Below are positions 1-11,014 of a stretch of 53,423 nucleotides of DNA, piece after piece. Below the pieces are notes generated by a model. It had not been told where the DNA came from. It made no database searches and was given only the letters and a program-made list of their open reading frames with translations. This DNA is from Lewinella sp. W8. GTDB taxonomy: Bacteria > Bacteroidota > Bacteroidia > Chitinophagales > Saprospiraceae. The position numbers and the translations under genes were made by a program. The stretch covers positions 1 to 53,423 of the forward strand of contig NZ_SNAQ03000028.1 of the NCBI RefSeq assembly GCF_004375085.3. The letters are read 5' to 3'. Numbering within the stretch: the stretch's first letter is position 1; each line of letters opens with the position of its first letter.

Positions 1-3000
1 CATCCGGGTTGTCCGAAAGGCTGGGCGTAAAGCCATCGTCGTCGATGCCGATGAAGAGCGTAAAGCCGGCTTCTACCGGGAACTCCAGACGGCCCGTAGC
101 GGCAATGTCCGTATCCAGCAGTACCTCTACCACCGCGCCTTCGAAGGTGTAGACCACAAAGGCGTCGTCGAAGCCGATTTCCGTACCCGCAACGATGTCA
201 ATACCGTTGTAGTCGTAGTCAAAGCCTACCTCACCGTCTTCGGCAAAGGTGTAGGACACCTGACCGATCAGGTTGACCCCAAAGTCGTCGCCGATCGTGC
301 TGATCACGATCTCGTCTTCGTTAAACTCGATGCCCGCATCTTCGGGAATGATCGGGAAGCCGTCCAGGAAGAAGAGCTCTTCGGTCCAGTTCTCCGGCGC
401 AAAGTCGCCCGTGAAGCCGAGCGTAGGCTCATCACCCAGGCTGGCCGCACTGATCATGTACTGGAAGCTACCGCAACCGTCGATGATCGGACCGTTGCTC
501 GGATCGTCGTCCATGACCGTAATGTCGAAGGCGAATACCTCCAGACACGCTTCCGTACCCGTCAGCACCATGCTCGGGATCAGCAGCGCCTGGCAGTTCT
601 CGTTCAGCGTCAGGTTCAGCTCTCCCACGCAGGCGTAGAGCGGCTGGATGAAGTCCACCGTCACGATCACTTCGGCCGTGCTCACGTTGCCGTTTACGTC
701 TTCGGCCGTGATTGTCACCGGCACCTCGCCGATGTCTTCACAGCCAAACTCCAGCTGGCTGGCCGTCAGGCTGGCCACTGCGCAGTTGTCCGTGGCGCTG
801 GCCAGATCGGCCACCGTCAGGCTCGCAAAACCGTTCTCGTCCAGCACAATCGTCTGGGGAGTCGTCGTGATCTCGGGGTCGATGTTGTCCTCGACCGTAA
901 CCGTGGCCTCACAGCTGTCTTCGTTGCCGTTTACGTCCGTAACCGTCAGCGTAACCGTGTTGGGACCGACGTCCGCACACGTGAACTCCGTGATGTCTTC
1001 GCTGAACGAGGCAATACCACAGGCGTCCGTAGAACCGCCGTCAATCAGGGAGCCACCACCAGCACCGCGGGGAAGGACGTTGCCGCCTCCGTCGCTGCTG
1101 ATGTTGATCGTGTAGGGACCCAGCGGACCGGCTCCACTAAAGAAGGCCGTCGTCACCAGGCTGTACTCACCGGGAACCAACATCAATTGGATCATGATCT
1201 CCGGCTCCGTCGTACCCCCTTGTGGGCTATCGTCGTTGCCGATCAGGAAGTTATCACAGGGAGCGTTGGGGTCAAAGCCACCTTCGTACAGCAAGAAGTA
1301 GAAGTCAGGACCAACAATGTCCTCCATCATGAAGGTGTACATGTCCTCCTGGTCAATGCTGAACTCCAGCACGTCGTAGAAGTGATCGGGCGTACCCGTA
1401 TTGACCGTACATGTCGTGCCGTTGCCGTTGGGACGCTCAAACTGAGGATCCGTATCGTCCAGCGAGCCCGTAACCTGCGTGATCGGATCAGCAGCTCCCA
1501 TGCCACCACCGTCGGTGGCAATCGATGCCTCTCCGTTCTCATCAAGTTCTACCGTAATGTCCTGGCAAACCGCATCGGGCGCTACGTTATCTTCCACCGT
1601 CACGGTGGCCGTACAGGTGTTTTCGTTGCCGTTCACGTCCGTGACCGTCAGCGTGACCGTCACCTCGCCAACGTCGTCGCAGCCGAACTCGTCAATGTCC
1701 AGCTCCAGACTCTCAATGCCACAGGCATCGTTGGAGCCATTGTCAATATCTTCGGCGTCAATGCCGCCTTCACCAAACTCGTCGAGTTCCACCAGGCCAT
1801 CCTGGCACAGGGCTTCGGGCTGCACGTTGTCCACCACGACTACCGTGTAGTCGCAGCCCACCACTTCTCCGCCGCCGTTAGCGTCGTTAAATACCAGACG
1901 GCGCGTGATGTCTTCACCGACGTCCTCACAGTTAAACATCCGGGCCATGGGGCCACCCACCGTGAAGGGACCACTCAGGTAATCCAGGCCGGGGCAGTTA
2001 TCGTCCGTGATGCTGATCAGCGCCAGATCGTTGGGCATCAATGCTGTGCCGTCTTCTCCCAGTTCTACCGTAACGGATTCTTCGCACTCCAGTACGGGAG
2101 CGGTAGGATCGATAACCGTGACGGTGTAATCACAGCCTACTACTTCGCCGCTGCCATCCTGGGCGTTGTAGACCATGCGGCGTTCGAAGGTCTGACCGAC
2201 GTCGGCACAGTCAAAAGTACGGGCATCTGGTCCGCCCATCGTGAAGGGACCGTTTACCCGATCCGTGCATCCACCCATAAAGCTGATGAGGGGAAGATCG
2301 TTGGGGTACATCACCGTACCGTCTTCGCCGAGTTCCACGGTTACATTCTCTTCACACTCCAGTTCACAGGGAGGGCACTCCAGTACCGTCACGGGTACCA
2401 GCACTGACTGACAGCCACCATTACCCTGGTCAACAATCTGGATTTCTACCATATCACCGGGGTCGGCGGGATCAAACGTGAGCTGGCCGCTGGTGTTTAC
2501 CGTTCCTTCCATGGGAAGACCGGCCAGAGGATCGTTTGCCGTAGTAGTATTCCCGTCGCGGGTAACCAGGACAATGTAGTCTCCACTACCACCGGTTACG
2601 TCAAAGCTGATGTCGGCGTAGGTTTGGCCGGGCTCCACCCCATTGTTTCCGCAACGGAGGTTGGTGACCTGAACGTTGGTGATTTCGCAGTTTGTGGGTT
2701 CCGCCTGACGGATGGCAAATCCCATGGGGATGAGCCGGAACGCATTATCGAGGTCGAAAGAGAAGAACTCATCGCCCGTGGCGTCAACTGGCGCATGGGC
2801 CGTAACCAGCTGCCGGTACTCTGGATTACCCAGGTTGATGCAATCACTACCGATGGTTTGCCCGGTAGTAAGGACAAGATTATCAGACGTACCAATAGGG
2901 AAATTAGCACCTACGGTCATAAAGGCCAGGTCACCCTCATCTGCGGATACGGTGCCGGAGGTTGAAGTATTGCCATTAAAAATAAATGAGAAATCAAAAA

Positions 3001-3487
3001 AGGAGAAAGTGAAGGGGTTCGTTGCCCTCACGCCACTCATTGATTGCACTACGGCAGAGCGGAACTCCACGACGCCATCGTAAGTGATGACCAGATCAGC
3101 AGTAGTAGCGGATGCAACCGAAGGCAAGTGAAGCCATAGATAATCGGTGGTTTTCTCCCCCGAGATACCTCGCTGTTGGAAGGTAAGATTTTGTCCGTTC
3201 CAGGTGGCCGTGGCATTTCCGTAAGTCGGCGAACTTGCCGTTGAAAGCCGTTCAGCATAAGTCGTCACCAGGATCAGCACGTTCTCATTGGCCGGAACGG
3301 TGAAGTTTGGTACGGTGAGGGTATTACTTGATCCGGTCTCAACAGCACAGGTTGCGTTTCCGTCATGCACTACCTGAGCGTAGCTGGTAGTAGTGCCAAG
3401 TAAAAGTAGTAGAAGAGTGAAAATTGTCCACCCCATATTTCTAACGGGAAGGGCCAACCCACTCGGGTTAGGTAAAGGTCTTAACAT
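1..3487 (-). CDS. Giant secreted HYR-repeat adhesin-like protein (partial, C-terminus beyond the left edge)
   Basis: One open frame runs on the minus strand from an ATG at 3487 to base 1 with no stop, giving at least 1162 residues. The N-terminus has a signal peptide (hydrophobic run TIFTLLLLLLGTTTSYAQ). A second ATG at 3436 (MGWTIF...) gives a more compact signal, but AAGGA lies a few bases before 3487. After a beta-rich N-terminal region (about residues 35-240) come two cysteine-containing repeats with the pattern VTVELGEDGT...VGCDYTV (about 370-550), then HYR-like repeats with the pattern CQD..VELDE...DACGI...VTLTVTDVNGNE.C.ATVTVED (about 552-945), then a further beta-rich domain to the edge. 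HYR repeats are known from cell-surface and secreted adhesins of Bacteroidota. A T9SS sorting domain is likely past the edge but is not seen. The part seen shows no enzymatic motif; adhesion or matrix function is inferred. Confidence 0.85.
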   Translation of the reverse strand, partial: MLRPLPNPSGLALPVRNMGWTIFTLLLLLLGTTTSYAQVVHDGNATCAVETGSSNTLTVPNFTVPANENVLILVTTYAERLSTASSPTYGNATATWNGQNLTFQQRGISGEKTTDYLWLHLPSVASATTADLVITYDGVVEFRSAVVQSMSGVRATNPFTFSFFDFSFIFNGNTSTSGTVSADEGDLAFMTVGANFPIGTSDNLVLTTGQTIGSDCINLGNPEYRQLVTAHAPVDATGDEFFSFDLDNAFRLIPMGFAIRQAEPTNCEITNVQVTNLRCGNNGVEPGQTYADISFDVTGGSGDYIVLVTRDGNTTTANDPLAGLPMEGTVNTSGQLTFDPADPGDMVEIQIVDQGNGGCQSVLVPVTVLECPPCELECEENVTVELGEDGTVMYPNDLPLISFMGGCTDRVNGPFTMGGPDARTFDCADVGQTFERRMVYNAQDGSGEVVGCDYTVTVIDPTAPVLECEESVTVELGEDGTALMPNDLALISITDDNCPGLDYLSGPFTVGGPMARMFNCEDVGEDITRRLVFNDANGGGEVVGCDYTVVVVDNVQPEALCQDGLVELDEFGEGGIDAEDIDNGSNDACGIESLELDIDEFGCDDVGEVTVTLTVTDVNGNENTCTATVTVEDNVAPDAVCQDITVELDENGEASIATDGGGMGAADPITQVTGSLDDTDPQFERPNGNGTTCTVNTGTPDHFYDVLEFSIDQEDMYTFMMEDIVGPDFYFLLYEGGFDPNAPCDNFLIGNDDSPQGGTTEPEIMIQLMLVPGEYSLVTTAFFSGAGPLGPYTINISSDGGGNVLPRGAGGGSLIDGGSTDACGIASFSEDITEFTCADVGPNTVTLTVTDVNGNEDSCEATVTVEDNIDPEITTTPQTIVLDENGFASLTVADLASATDNCAVASLTASQLEFGCEDIGEVPVTITAEDVNGNVSTAEVIVTVDFIQPLYACVGELNLTLNENCQALLIPSMVLTGTEACLEVFAFDITVMDDDPSNGPIIDGCGSFQYMISAASLGDEPTLGFTGDFAPENWTEELFFLDGFPIIPEDAGIEFNEDEIVISTIGDDFGVNLIGQVSYTFAEDGEVGFDYDYNGIDIVAGTEIGFDDAFVVYTFEGAVVEVLLDTDIAATGRLEFPVEAGFTLFIGIDDDGFTPSLSDNPD

Positions 3488-3544
3488 TCGTCCTTTTTTA
3501 GAGATTATCTAGGGACCACCAACTCCGGGCCTGATTTAAAGTGA

Positions 3545-3577
3545 TAAAAATAGCTTTTGCGGGGAGAGCTGACCAAA
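3545..3577 (-). promoter_or_regulatory. Putative Bacteroidota promoter for the adhesin gene
   Basis: Read on the minus strand, TTTG (3577-3574) is followed after 21 nt by TATTTTTA (3552-3545). This fits the -33 TTTG / -7 TAnnTTTG promoter of Bacteroidota with one mismatch in the -7 box. The adhesin start lies about 58 nt downstream. No transcript data support it. Confidence 0.5.
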
Positions 3578-3591
3578 TAAAAGGTCCGATT

Positions 3592-3669
3592 TGTGCTGAA
3601 CGGTAGGAAAATGTGCTGAATGGAACCTGAAACTGGCGCAAAATTGGCCCCAAATAAGGTGCTGAGATT
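3592..3669. repeat. Direct repeats TGTGCTGAAYGG upstream of the adhesin promoter
   Basis: TGTGCTGAACGG at 3592-3603 recurs as TGTGCTGAATGG at 3612-3623, exactly 20 nt apart (two helical turns). A weaker third copy, GGTGCTGAGATT, begins near 3658. They lie just upstream of the putative adhesin promoter in the 309-nt gap between adhesin and beta-galactosidase, so a regulator binding site is possible. Nothing else coding is visible in this gap. Confidence 0.35.
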
Positions 3670-3772
3670 GGCCTTCACCTTAGTCCACACCCTAAAATTC
3701 AAGCGCTCCTCACGGTGGAATAGCGACGTAAATCCCTCCGCAAAAACTTACCAGCCGTTCGATTCTTCGTAG

Positions 3773-6979
<3,207 letters not shown>

Positions 6980-7078
6980 GATACTGCTAAATTTGGCGGT
7001 AGTGCCGGATTTATCTGGCGAAAATTGGGCTTAACCCAAGCTGTTTACCCGAACTACTGCTCGGCCAACCAGTCAGTC

Positions 7079-7093
7079 CCCGACATTGTCGGG
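7079..7093. repeat. Short perfect inverted repeat after the beta-galactosidase gene
   Basis: CCCGACA and TGTCGGG flank a single T. The site lies 100 nt past the beta-galactosidase stop and 65 nt before the next start. There is no T-run, so it is not a convincing intrinsic terminator; an operator is equally possible. The sequence just before it (7061-7077, TCGGCCAACCAGTCAGT) resembles the start of the 34-nt repeat region at 7820-7840. Confidence 0.4.
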
Positions 7094-7157
7094 ACGTCGG
7101 TGCCGGAACACTAGTGAAAATAAGTACCTCCTTACCCCATTACCTATCGATTCAAAC

Positions 7158-7808
7158 ATGGCCTTAATGAAGTATTTTCTGCTGATCATTGGCCTGGTAT
7201 TCTTCGGCCTTTCGTCTGACGTCAGTGGTCAGGATACGACTGCCCACGCCACAGTTGCCTACTACTTCGAGCAAATACCCGATTCCTGCTTTTACTTATG
7301 CAACTGGCGGGAATATGGCGGGGACCTGGGCGTCAAACACATTGACACCCAAAACCGCTCGCTCTCCTTTAGGCAGTACTCGGACGATGGCTTTCCGCCC
7401 TCCTTCCAGATGGCTATTTTTAGTGGCCGGGACGAACAAGCCTTTGTGGTAGTTTCCAACCAGGAATGCGAAGCTCCGGAATGCCTGCGCCACGATTCGT
7501 TCTTTTTCCTCCACCGGGAAGGTCAGCTGATGAATGCCGATTCCATCGTGCTACCGAACCTTGATTTTTCCGCCTTTTACGACAAGCCCGCAGATGCTGA
7601 GCTACTCAATCAATATCCCGGATACGGGGATTTCGACTTCGTATTGCACCCCGAAAAGGGTGAAGTGACCGTCGAGTTGTTGGTGTGCGACTACCTCCAG
7701 TTCGATTACCCTGAGGTGACGGACGAGCAATACGACGGGCTGGTTAACCACAAAAAGACTGTCACCCTTCATTGGAATAAGCATCGTAATAGATTCGAAA
7801 CCAGATGA
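7158..7808 (+). CDS. Small secreted protein of unknown function
   Basis: The frame is open from 7086, but the ATG at 7158 is preferred because it starts a clean signal peptide (MALMKYFLLIIGLVFFGLSS, then DVSGQ). An ATG at 7167 would also work. The mature part of about 195 residues is acidic, with two cysteine pairs (CFYLC and CEAPEC) and many aromatic residues, which suggests a small beta-rich periplasmic domain. I recognise no family. It lies downstream of the beta-galactosidase and converges with the DUF5916 gene. The shared orientation with beta-galactosidase is weak evidence for a functional link, because a 178-nt gap with an inverted repeat separates them. Confidence 0.7.
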   Translation: MALMKYFLLIIGLVFFGLSSDVSGQDTTAHATVAYYFEQIPDSCFYLCNWREYGGDLGVKHIDTQNRSLSFRQYSDDGFPPSFQMAIFSGRDEQAFVVVSNQECEAPECLRHDSFFFLHREGQLMNADSIVLPNLDFSAFYDKPADAELLNQYPGYGDFDFVLHPEKGEVTVELLVCDYLQFDYPEVTDEQYDGLVNHKKTVTLHWNKHRNRFETR

Positions 7809-7834
7809 TCGTACAGCGTCGCTCGGCCGACCAG

Positions 7835-7868
7835 TCAGTTCCTACGTCACGCCTGGGCGGACGAGCTC
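7835..7868 (+). repeat. 34-nt dispersed repeat, copy A
   Basis: This 34-nt stretch, beginning TCAGTTCCTACGTCACGCC and ending GGCGGACGAGCTC, matches the reverse complement of 21996-22029 at 30 of 34 positions. It fills the gap between the convergent genes ending at 7808 and 7873. Confidence 0.7.
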
Positions 7869-7872
7869 ACCC

Positions 7873-10104
7873 TCACACATTCAACCAGTACGTCACCTTG
7901 AGCACGAGGGAGCGTGACTTTGGAGCCCCGAAGTCCACGAAGCGGTTGTTGATGTCGGTGAAGTAGTTGTCCGTGTAGACGACAAACAGATCGGACACCG
8001 GCGCGTACCGCCACTGGAAGCGGGTATTGATGTTCATGTTGTTGATCTGGTTGTTGTACTGCACGAAGGTGGTCCAGAAGATGTTCTTGCTGAAGGTGAT
8101 GTCCACCCGGGGACCGATCAAATACAGGTCACCGTCGTTGTAAGGTTCCGGCAGACGGATGCGATTGTAGGCGAAATCGAGGGAGACGAAACCGTAGGGC
8201 TGAAAGCGGTAGGTGAAGGAGCCTTCGAGGTTGATCCGCGTCCCATTGTAATATTCTCCGGAGCGGGTGGACAACTCGTAGAAAAACGATTTACGCTGAT
8301 CGGATTCGTAACTGGCGATGATGAAGTTGTACCAGTGGCTGCTGCCTTCGGGGAGGGCCAGTCCCCCGGTTCCACTGGCGTCAAATTCCCGAAAGAGGTA
8401 GGTGAACTGACGGCGCAACCGCAGCCGGAAGTTGGCCGTGTTCCTGAAGGCGATCCGGTACAGGAGGTTCACGTCCCAGTCGGTGACCCCGAACTGCTGG
8501 TTGCCGACGATGTCGTAGTCGAAACCGGGGCCGTGGGACTGGATGGGACCGCGCTGGGGGTAGAAATTATACTCGATGGTGTTGAAGTGCTGCTGAAAAT
8601 CCCGTCGCCGGACGAATCCCGCTTCGGGGTTAAAATTGGCGCCGACGGAGCGCACTCCGGTGCGCACACCCCAGCGATAAGCGTCCAGCTCCAGATTTAG
8701 CCCGAGGGAGAAGGTGGAGTCCCGCTGGTCCTGGTCCCAGGTCCGGTGATAGTAGGCTTTGCCGGTCCAGTAACCGTCGGCCGAAGCGTAGTTAAAGTCT
8801 GCACCCAGGGTGCGATTCCAGGCGGAGGGGTCGAGGGTGAAGTCGCCACCGATGGAATCCTGCACGGCCTGCTTATTCACGAAAATGGCGGAAATGTTGG
8901 AGCGTTCCCAGACCTTCCGCTGCAGCGAAGCCACGGTAAAGTTGGTAGAGGGAAGCTGGATGCGATTATCCCGGGCGGTCTGTACGCTGAGTAAACCCAC
9001 GCGCCAGTCGTTATTAATCTTTCCGCTGAGGCGAGCACCGAGGTAGATGGGATTCTGGACGTTGGTGCCCGTGGCCGTATCCCGGGCCACCCCGATCCGG
9101 CGGGAAAAGAAGGGGGTAGTCCGACTGGAGCCGAAGGAACTGAACAGGTCGGCGTTCTCGAGGAAGAACTGTCGGCGTTCCGGGAAGAAGATTTCGAAGC
9201 GGTCCAGGTTGGTCACCTGCTGATCCACCTCTACCTGGGAGAAATCGGGATTAATCGTAAGGTCGAAGTTCATGGCCGAAGAAAGCGCAATCTTGGCGTC
9301 TCCTCCGACGTCAAAATCAGAAGTGGACGGCGTCTCGGCCACAAAGTCTTTCGCCGTCCCGAAGGCGGCGTAGGGGATCACTGAGATGTTGGATCCGGGG
9401 TCATTGAGGGGTTCGACGAATTGGACTTCGCGGTTGAAGGCTAAATTATTGGGGCTCAGATTCAGCGGGACCGGAGACCAGGTAGAAATTTCCCCCAGTT
9501 CACTATCTACCCGGTAGAAATTCACGAACCAGGTATCCAGATTTTCCTTGTAGCGGATGGTTTTGAAGGGAATGGCCATTTCGGCCACCCAGTGATCCTC
9601 CTCGATCGTGGAGGTGCCGAACCATTTGTTGTCCCAGGTAAGGGAGAGTTCGCCCCCATTGCTCACCAGGCCTTCCCGCCGCACGCCAAAGGGGTTGATG
9701 CCGAAGGAAAAGGCGTTTGTCCGGTCCTGATAGGTATCGAGTACCGCAGAAAACCCGTCAAAGGCCCGCCCCCGATAATCCCTGCGGAAAGAGGGGGTTA
9801 CGTACTCATCCCGCGGCCCGACGCTCCACATGCGGGCAAGGATGTAGAGGTTTTCCGCATCATACAGTACCCGTACCTCCGTTTTCAGGGGGGACATCAC
9901 GGTGTCCGTGGGAAAAAACTGGTGGAAGTTGGTCGCTACCTCGGCGCTGTTCCAAACGGATTCGTCCATTTTTCCGTCCACCGTAATCGGCTCCGTCGTT
10001 TTTCTGATCGTAAGGTCCTGGGCCGTTGCGGGCCCACACAACCCAACCAAAAGCCCGAGCAGGGGCAGCAACCGGAAGGTAATTCTTTTCATTCTGGGGT
10101 TCAT
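7873..10104 (-). CDS. DUF5916 family protein: CBM9-like domain plus predicted outer-membrane beta-barrel
   Basis: A signal peptide (LLPLLGLLVGLCGPATAQ) precedes a CBM9-like domain (ITVDGKMDESVWNSAEVATNF..., about residues 35-240). The C-terminal ~500 residues carry the DUF5916 signatures (INPDFSQVEVDQQVTNLDRFEIFFPERRQ... type, followed by FFLENADLF and PFFSRRIG) and then alternating aromatic strands typical of an outer-membrane barrel, ending in KVTYWLNV. Members of this family are common in Bacteroidota; their function is not established, and binding of a carbohydrate or other extracellular ligand is only inferred from the N-terminal domain. Start at 10104 (MNPRMKR); the Met at 10092 is an alternative. 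The gene converges with the small secreted protein upstream. Confidence 0.85.
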   Translation of the reverse strand: MNPRMKRITFRLLPLLGLLVGLCGPATAQDLTIRKTTEPITVDGKMDESVWNSAEVATNFHQFFPTDTVMSPLKTEVRVLYDAENLYILARMWSVGPRDEYVTPSFRRDYRGRAFDGFSAVLDTYQDRTNAFSFGINPFGVRREGLVSNGGELSLTWDNKWFGTSTIEEDHWVAEMAIPFKTIRYKENLDTWFVNFYRVDSELGEISTWSPVPLNLSPNNLAFNREVQFVEPLNDPGSNISVIPYAAFGTAKDFVAETPSTSDFDVGGDAKIALSSAMNFDLTINPDFSQVEVDQQVTNLDRFEIFFPERRQFFLENADLFSSFGSSRTTPFFSRRIGVARDTATGTNVQNPIYLGARLSGKINNDWRVGLLSVQTARDNRIQLPSTNFTVASLQRKVWERSNISAIFVNKQAVQDSIGGDFTLDPSAWNRTLGADFNYASADGYWTGKAYYHRTWDQDQRDSTFSLGLNLELDAYRWGVRTGVRSVGANFNPEAGFVRRRDFQQHFNTIEYNFYPQRGPIQSHGPGFDYDIVGNQQFGVTDWDVNLLYRIAFRNTANFRLRLRRQFTYLFREFDASGTGGLALPEGSSHWYNFIIASYESDQRKSFFYELSTRSGEYYNGTRINLEGSFTYRFQPYGFVSLDFAYNRIRLPEPYNDGDLYLIGPRVDITFSKNIFWTTFVQYNNQINNMNINTRFQWRYAPVSDLFVVYTDNYFTDINNRFVDFGAPKSRSLVLKVTYWLNV

Positions 10105-10305
10105 CTGGTTCTCAAGCGGGCCTCGGTGCCATGTAACAAAGGAGTCTTCCTAACTCCCGAAATAAATAGGAGCGGAAGTTAATTGTTTATTTTTTGCCAA
10201 AGACATTCGGCCGGGAGGACCACGACTATTCCCCGTCCGGACCGCAACTCAATAGTAAGTAAGACATCATGACCCAATTCTGACCCCCAACGATAAGCGT
10301 TAATT

Positions 10306-10313
10306 TAACTTTG
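10306..10313 (+). promoter_or_regulatory. Putative -7 box (TAACTTTG) in the region upstream of ccmE
   Basis: TAACTTTG matches TAnnTTTG exactly, but no good TTTG lies at the proper distance upstream. The 390-nt divergent gap (10105-10494) otherwise holds a GGCACCTGCGC repeat copy at 10361 and no open frame I would call. If real, the promoter gives a leader of about 170 nt containing the repeat hairpin. Confidence 0.3.
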
Positions 10314-10360
10314 TGCATTAGGTTGGGTGCGCCAGGCAGCGCGGCTCGCCGGATTTTCCT

Positions 10361-10380
10361 GGCACCTGCGCTCCGTCGCC
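10361..10380 (+). repeat. GGCACCTGCGC hairpin repeat, copy 3 (upstream of ccmE)
   Basis: GGCACCT-GCG-CTCCGT-CGC-C. The stem is 3 bp with a longer loop. It lies 115 nt before the ccmE start, in the gap between two divergent genes. Confidence 0.75.
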
Positions 10381-10494
10381 CCTTCCGGCACGTAAAACCG
10401 GGGTCAAAACCCCTCGACCCCGCATCCAACGGTGGTTCATCTTCGTTATTTGATCGCACTAAGCGGTGGTACCCCTACTTAAACTTTTCGTACG

Positions 10495-10890
10495 ATGAAG
10501 AAAACGTATATCCTTGCCATCATCATGGCCATCGTGGCCGTCGCCCTTGTCCTCCGTGCCGGAGGCGAAGTTGCCCCCTACGCAAATTTTGCCACGGCAA
10601 CCGAAAACGGTGACCAGGTAAAGCTGGTGGGCACCCTGGTGAAGGACAAGCCCATGGAATACGATGCCCTCAAGGATCCCAACTACTTCAGTTTCTGGTT
10701 GCGCGACCAGGAAGGCACCGAACGGAAAGTCATCCTCCTCAAGGGCAAACCCCAGGACTTTGAAATGAGTGAATCCATCGTACTCACCGGGCGCATGGAC
10801 CAGGAAGCCTTTATCGCCAAGGACATCCAGCTCAAGTGTCCCAGTAAATACAAGGACGAAGAGTCCATGATCAAAGAACTTACTGAATAG
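10495..10890 (+). CDS. ccmE: CcmE-like cytochrome c maturation heme chaperone (CxxxY type)
   Basis: This 131-residue protein has an N-terminal membrane anchor (TYILAIIMAIVAVALVL) and an OB-fold periplasmic domain (VKLVGTLVKDKPMEYD..., FSFWLRD, IVLTGRMDQEAFIAKDIQLKCPSKY by segments). CcmE carries heme covalently from CcmC/CcmD to the CcmF lyase in the periplasm. In the E. coli type the heme-binding motif is HxxxY; here the aligned position is CPSKY (C115, Y119), the CxxxY variant known from some archaea and other bacteria. It is followed by ccmF in the same direction, which supports the assignment. The two genes are separated by an unusual TTAGGAT-rich hairpin. Confidence 0.85.
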   Translation: MKKTYILAIIMAIVAVALVLRAGGEVAPYANFATATENGDQVKLVGTLVKDKPMEYDALKDPNYFSFWLRDQEGTERKVILLKGKPQDFEMSESIVLTGRMDQEAFIAKDIQLKCPSKYKDEESMIKELTE

Positions 10891-10893
10891 ATA

Positions 10894-10984
10894 TTTAGGA
10901 TTTAGGATCAAGGCTTTAGGCTTAAGGATAAGCCTCTATCATCATTCCTAAATCCTAAGACCTAAATCCTAAAACCTCAATCCT
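10894..10984. repeat. TTTAGGAT-type repeat forming a long imperfect hairpin between ccmE and ccmF
   Basis: The left arm reads TTTAGGATTTAGGATCAAGG with variants and the right arm reads CCTAAATCCTAAGACCTAAA with variants, so short tandem units of TTTAGGAT face their complements across a central AAGGATAAGCCTCTATCATC. A transcript would fold into a long stem. It could attenuate or stabilise the ccm message, or be a spreading simple repeat; neither can be decided here. Confidence 0.7.
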
Positions 10985-11014
10985 CCTCCTTACCCCACGA
11001 ACCCGTAGTCAACC

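Noticed and set aside
1187..2407. A 406-residue open frame on the plus strand opposite the adhesin
   Set aside because: It has no recognisable domain and mirrors the reading frame of the adhesin repeats; long antisense frames are expected in GC-rich coding DNA.
3505..3702. Small minus-strand frame upstream of the adhesin
   Set aside because: It covers the putative promoter and the direct repeats and has no ribosome-binding site or similarity that I recognise.
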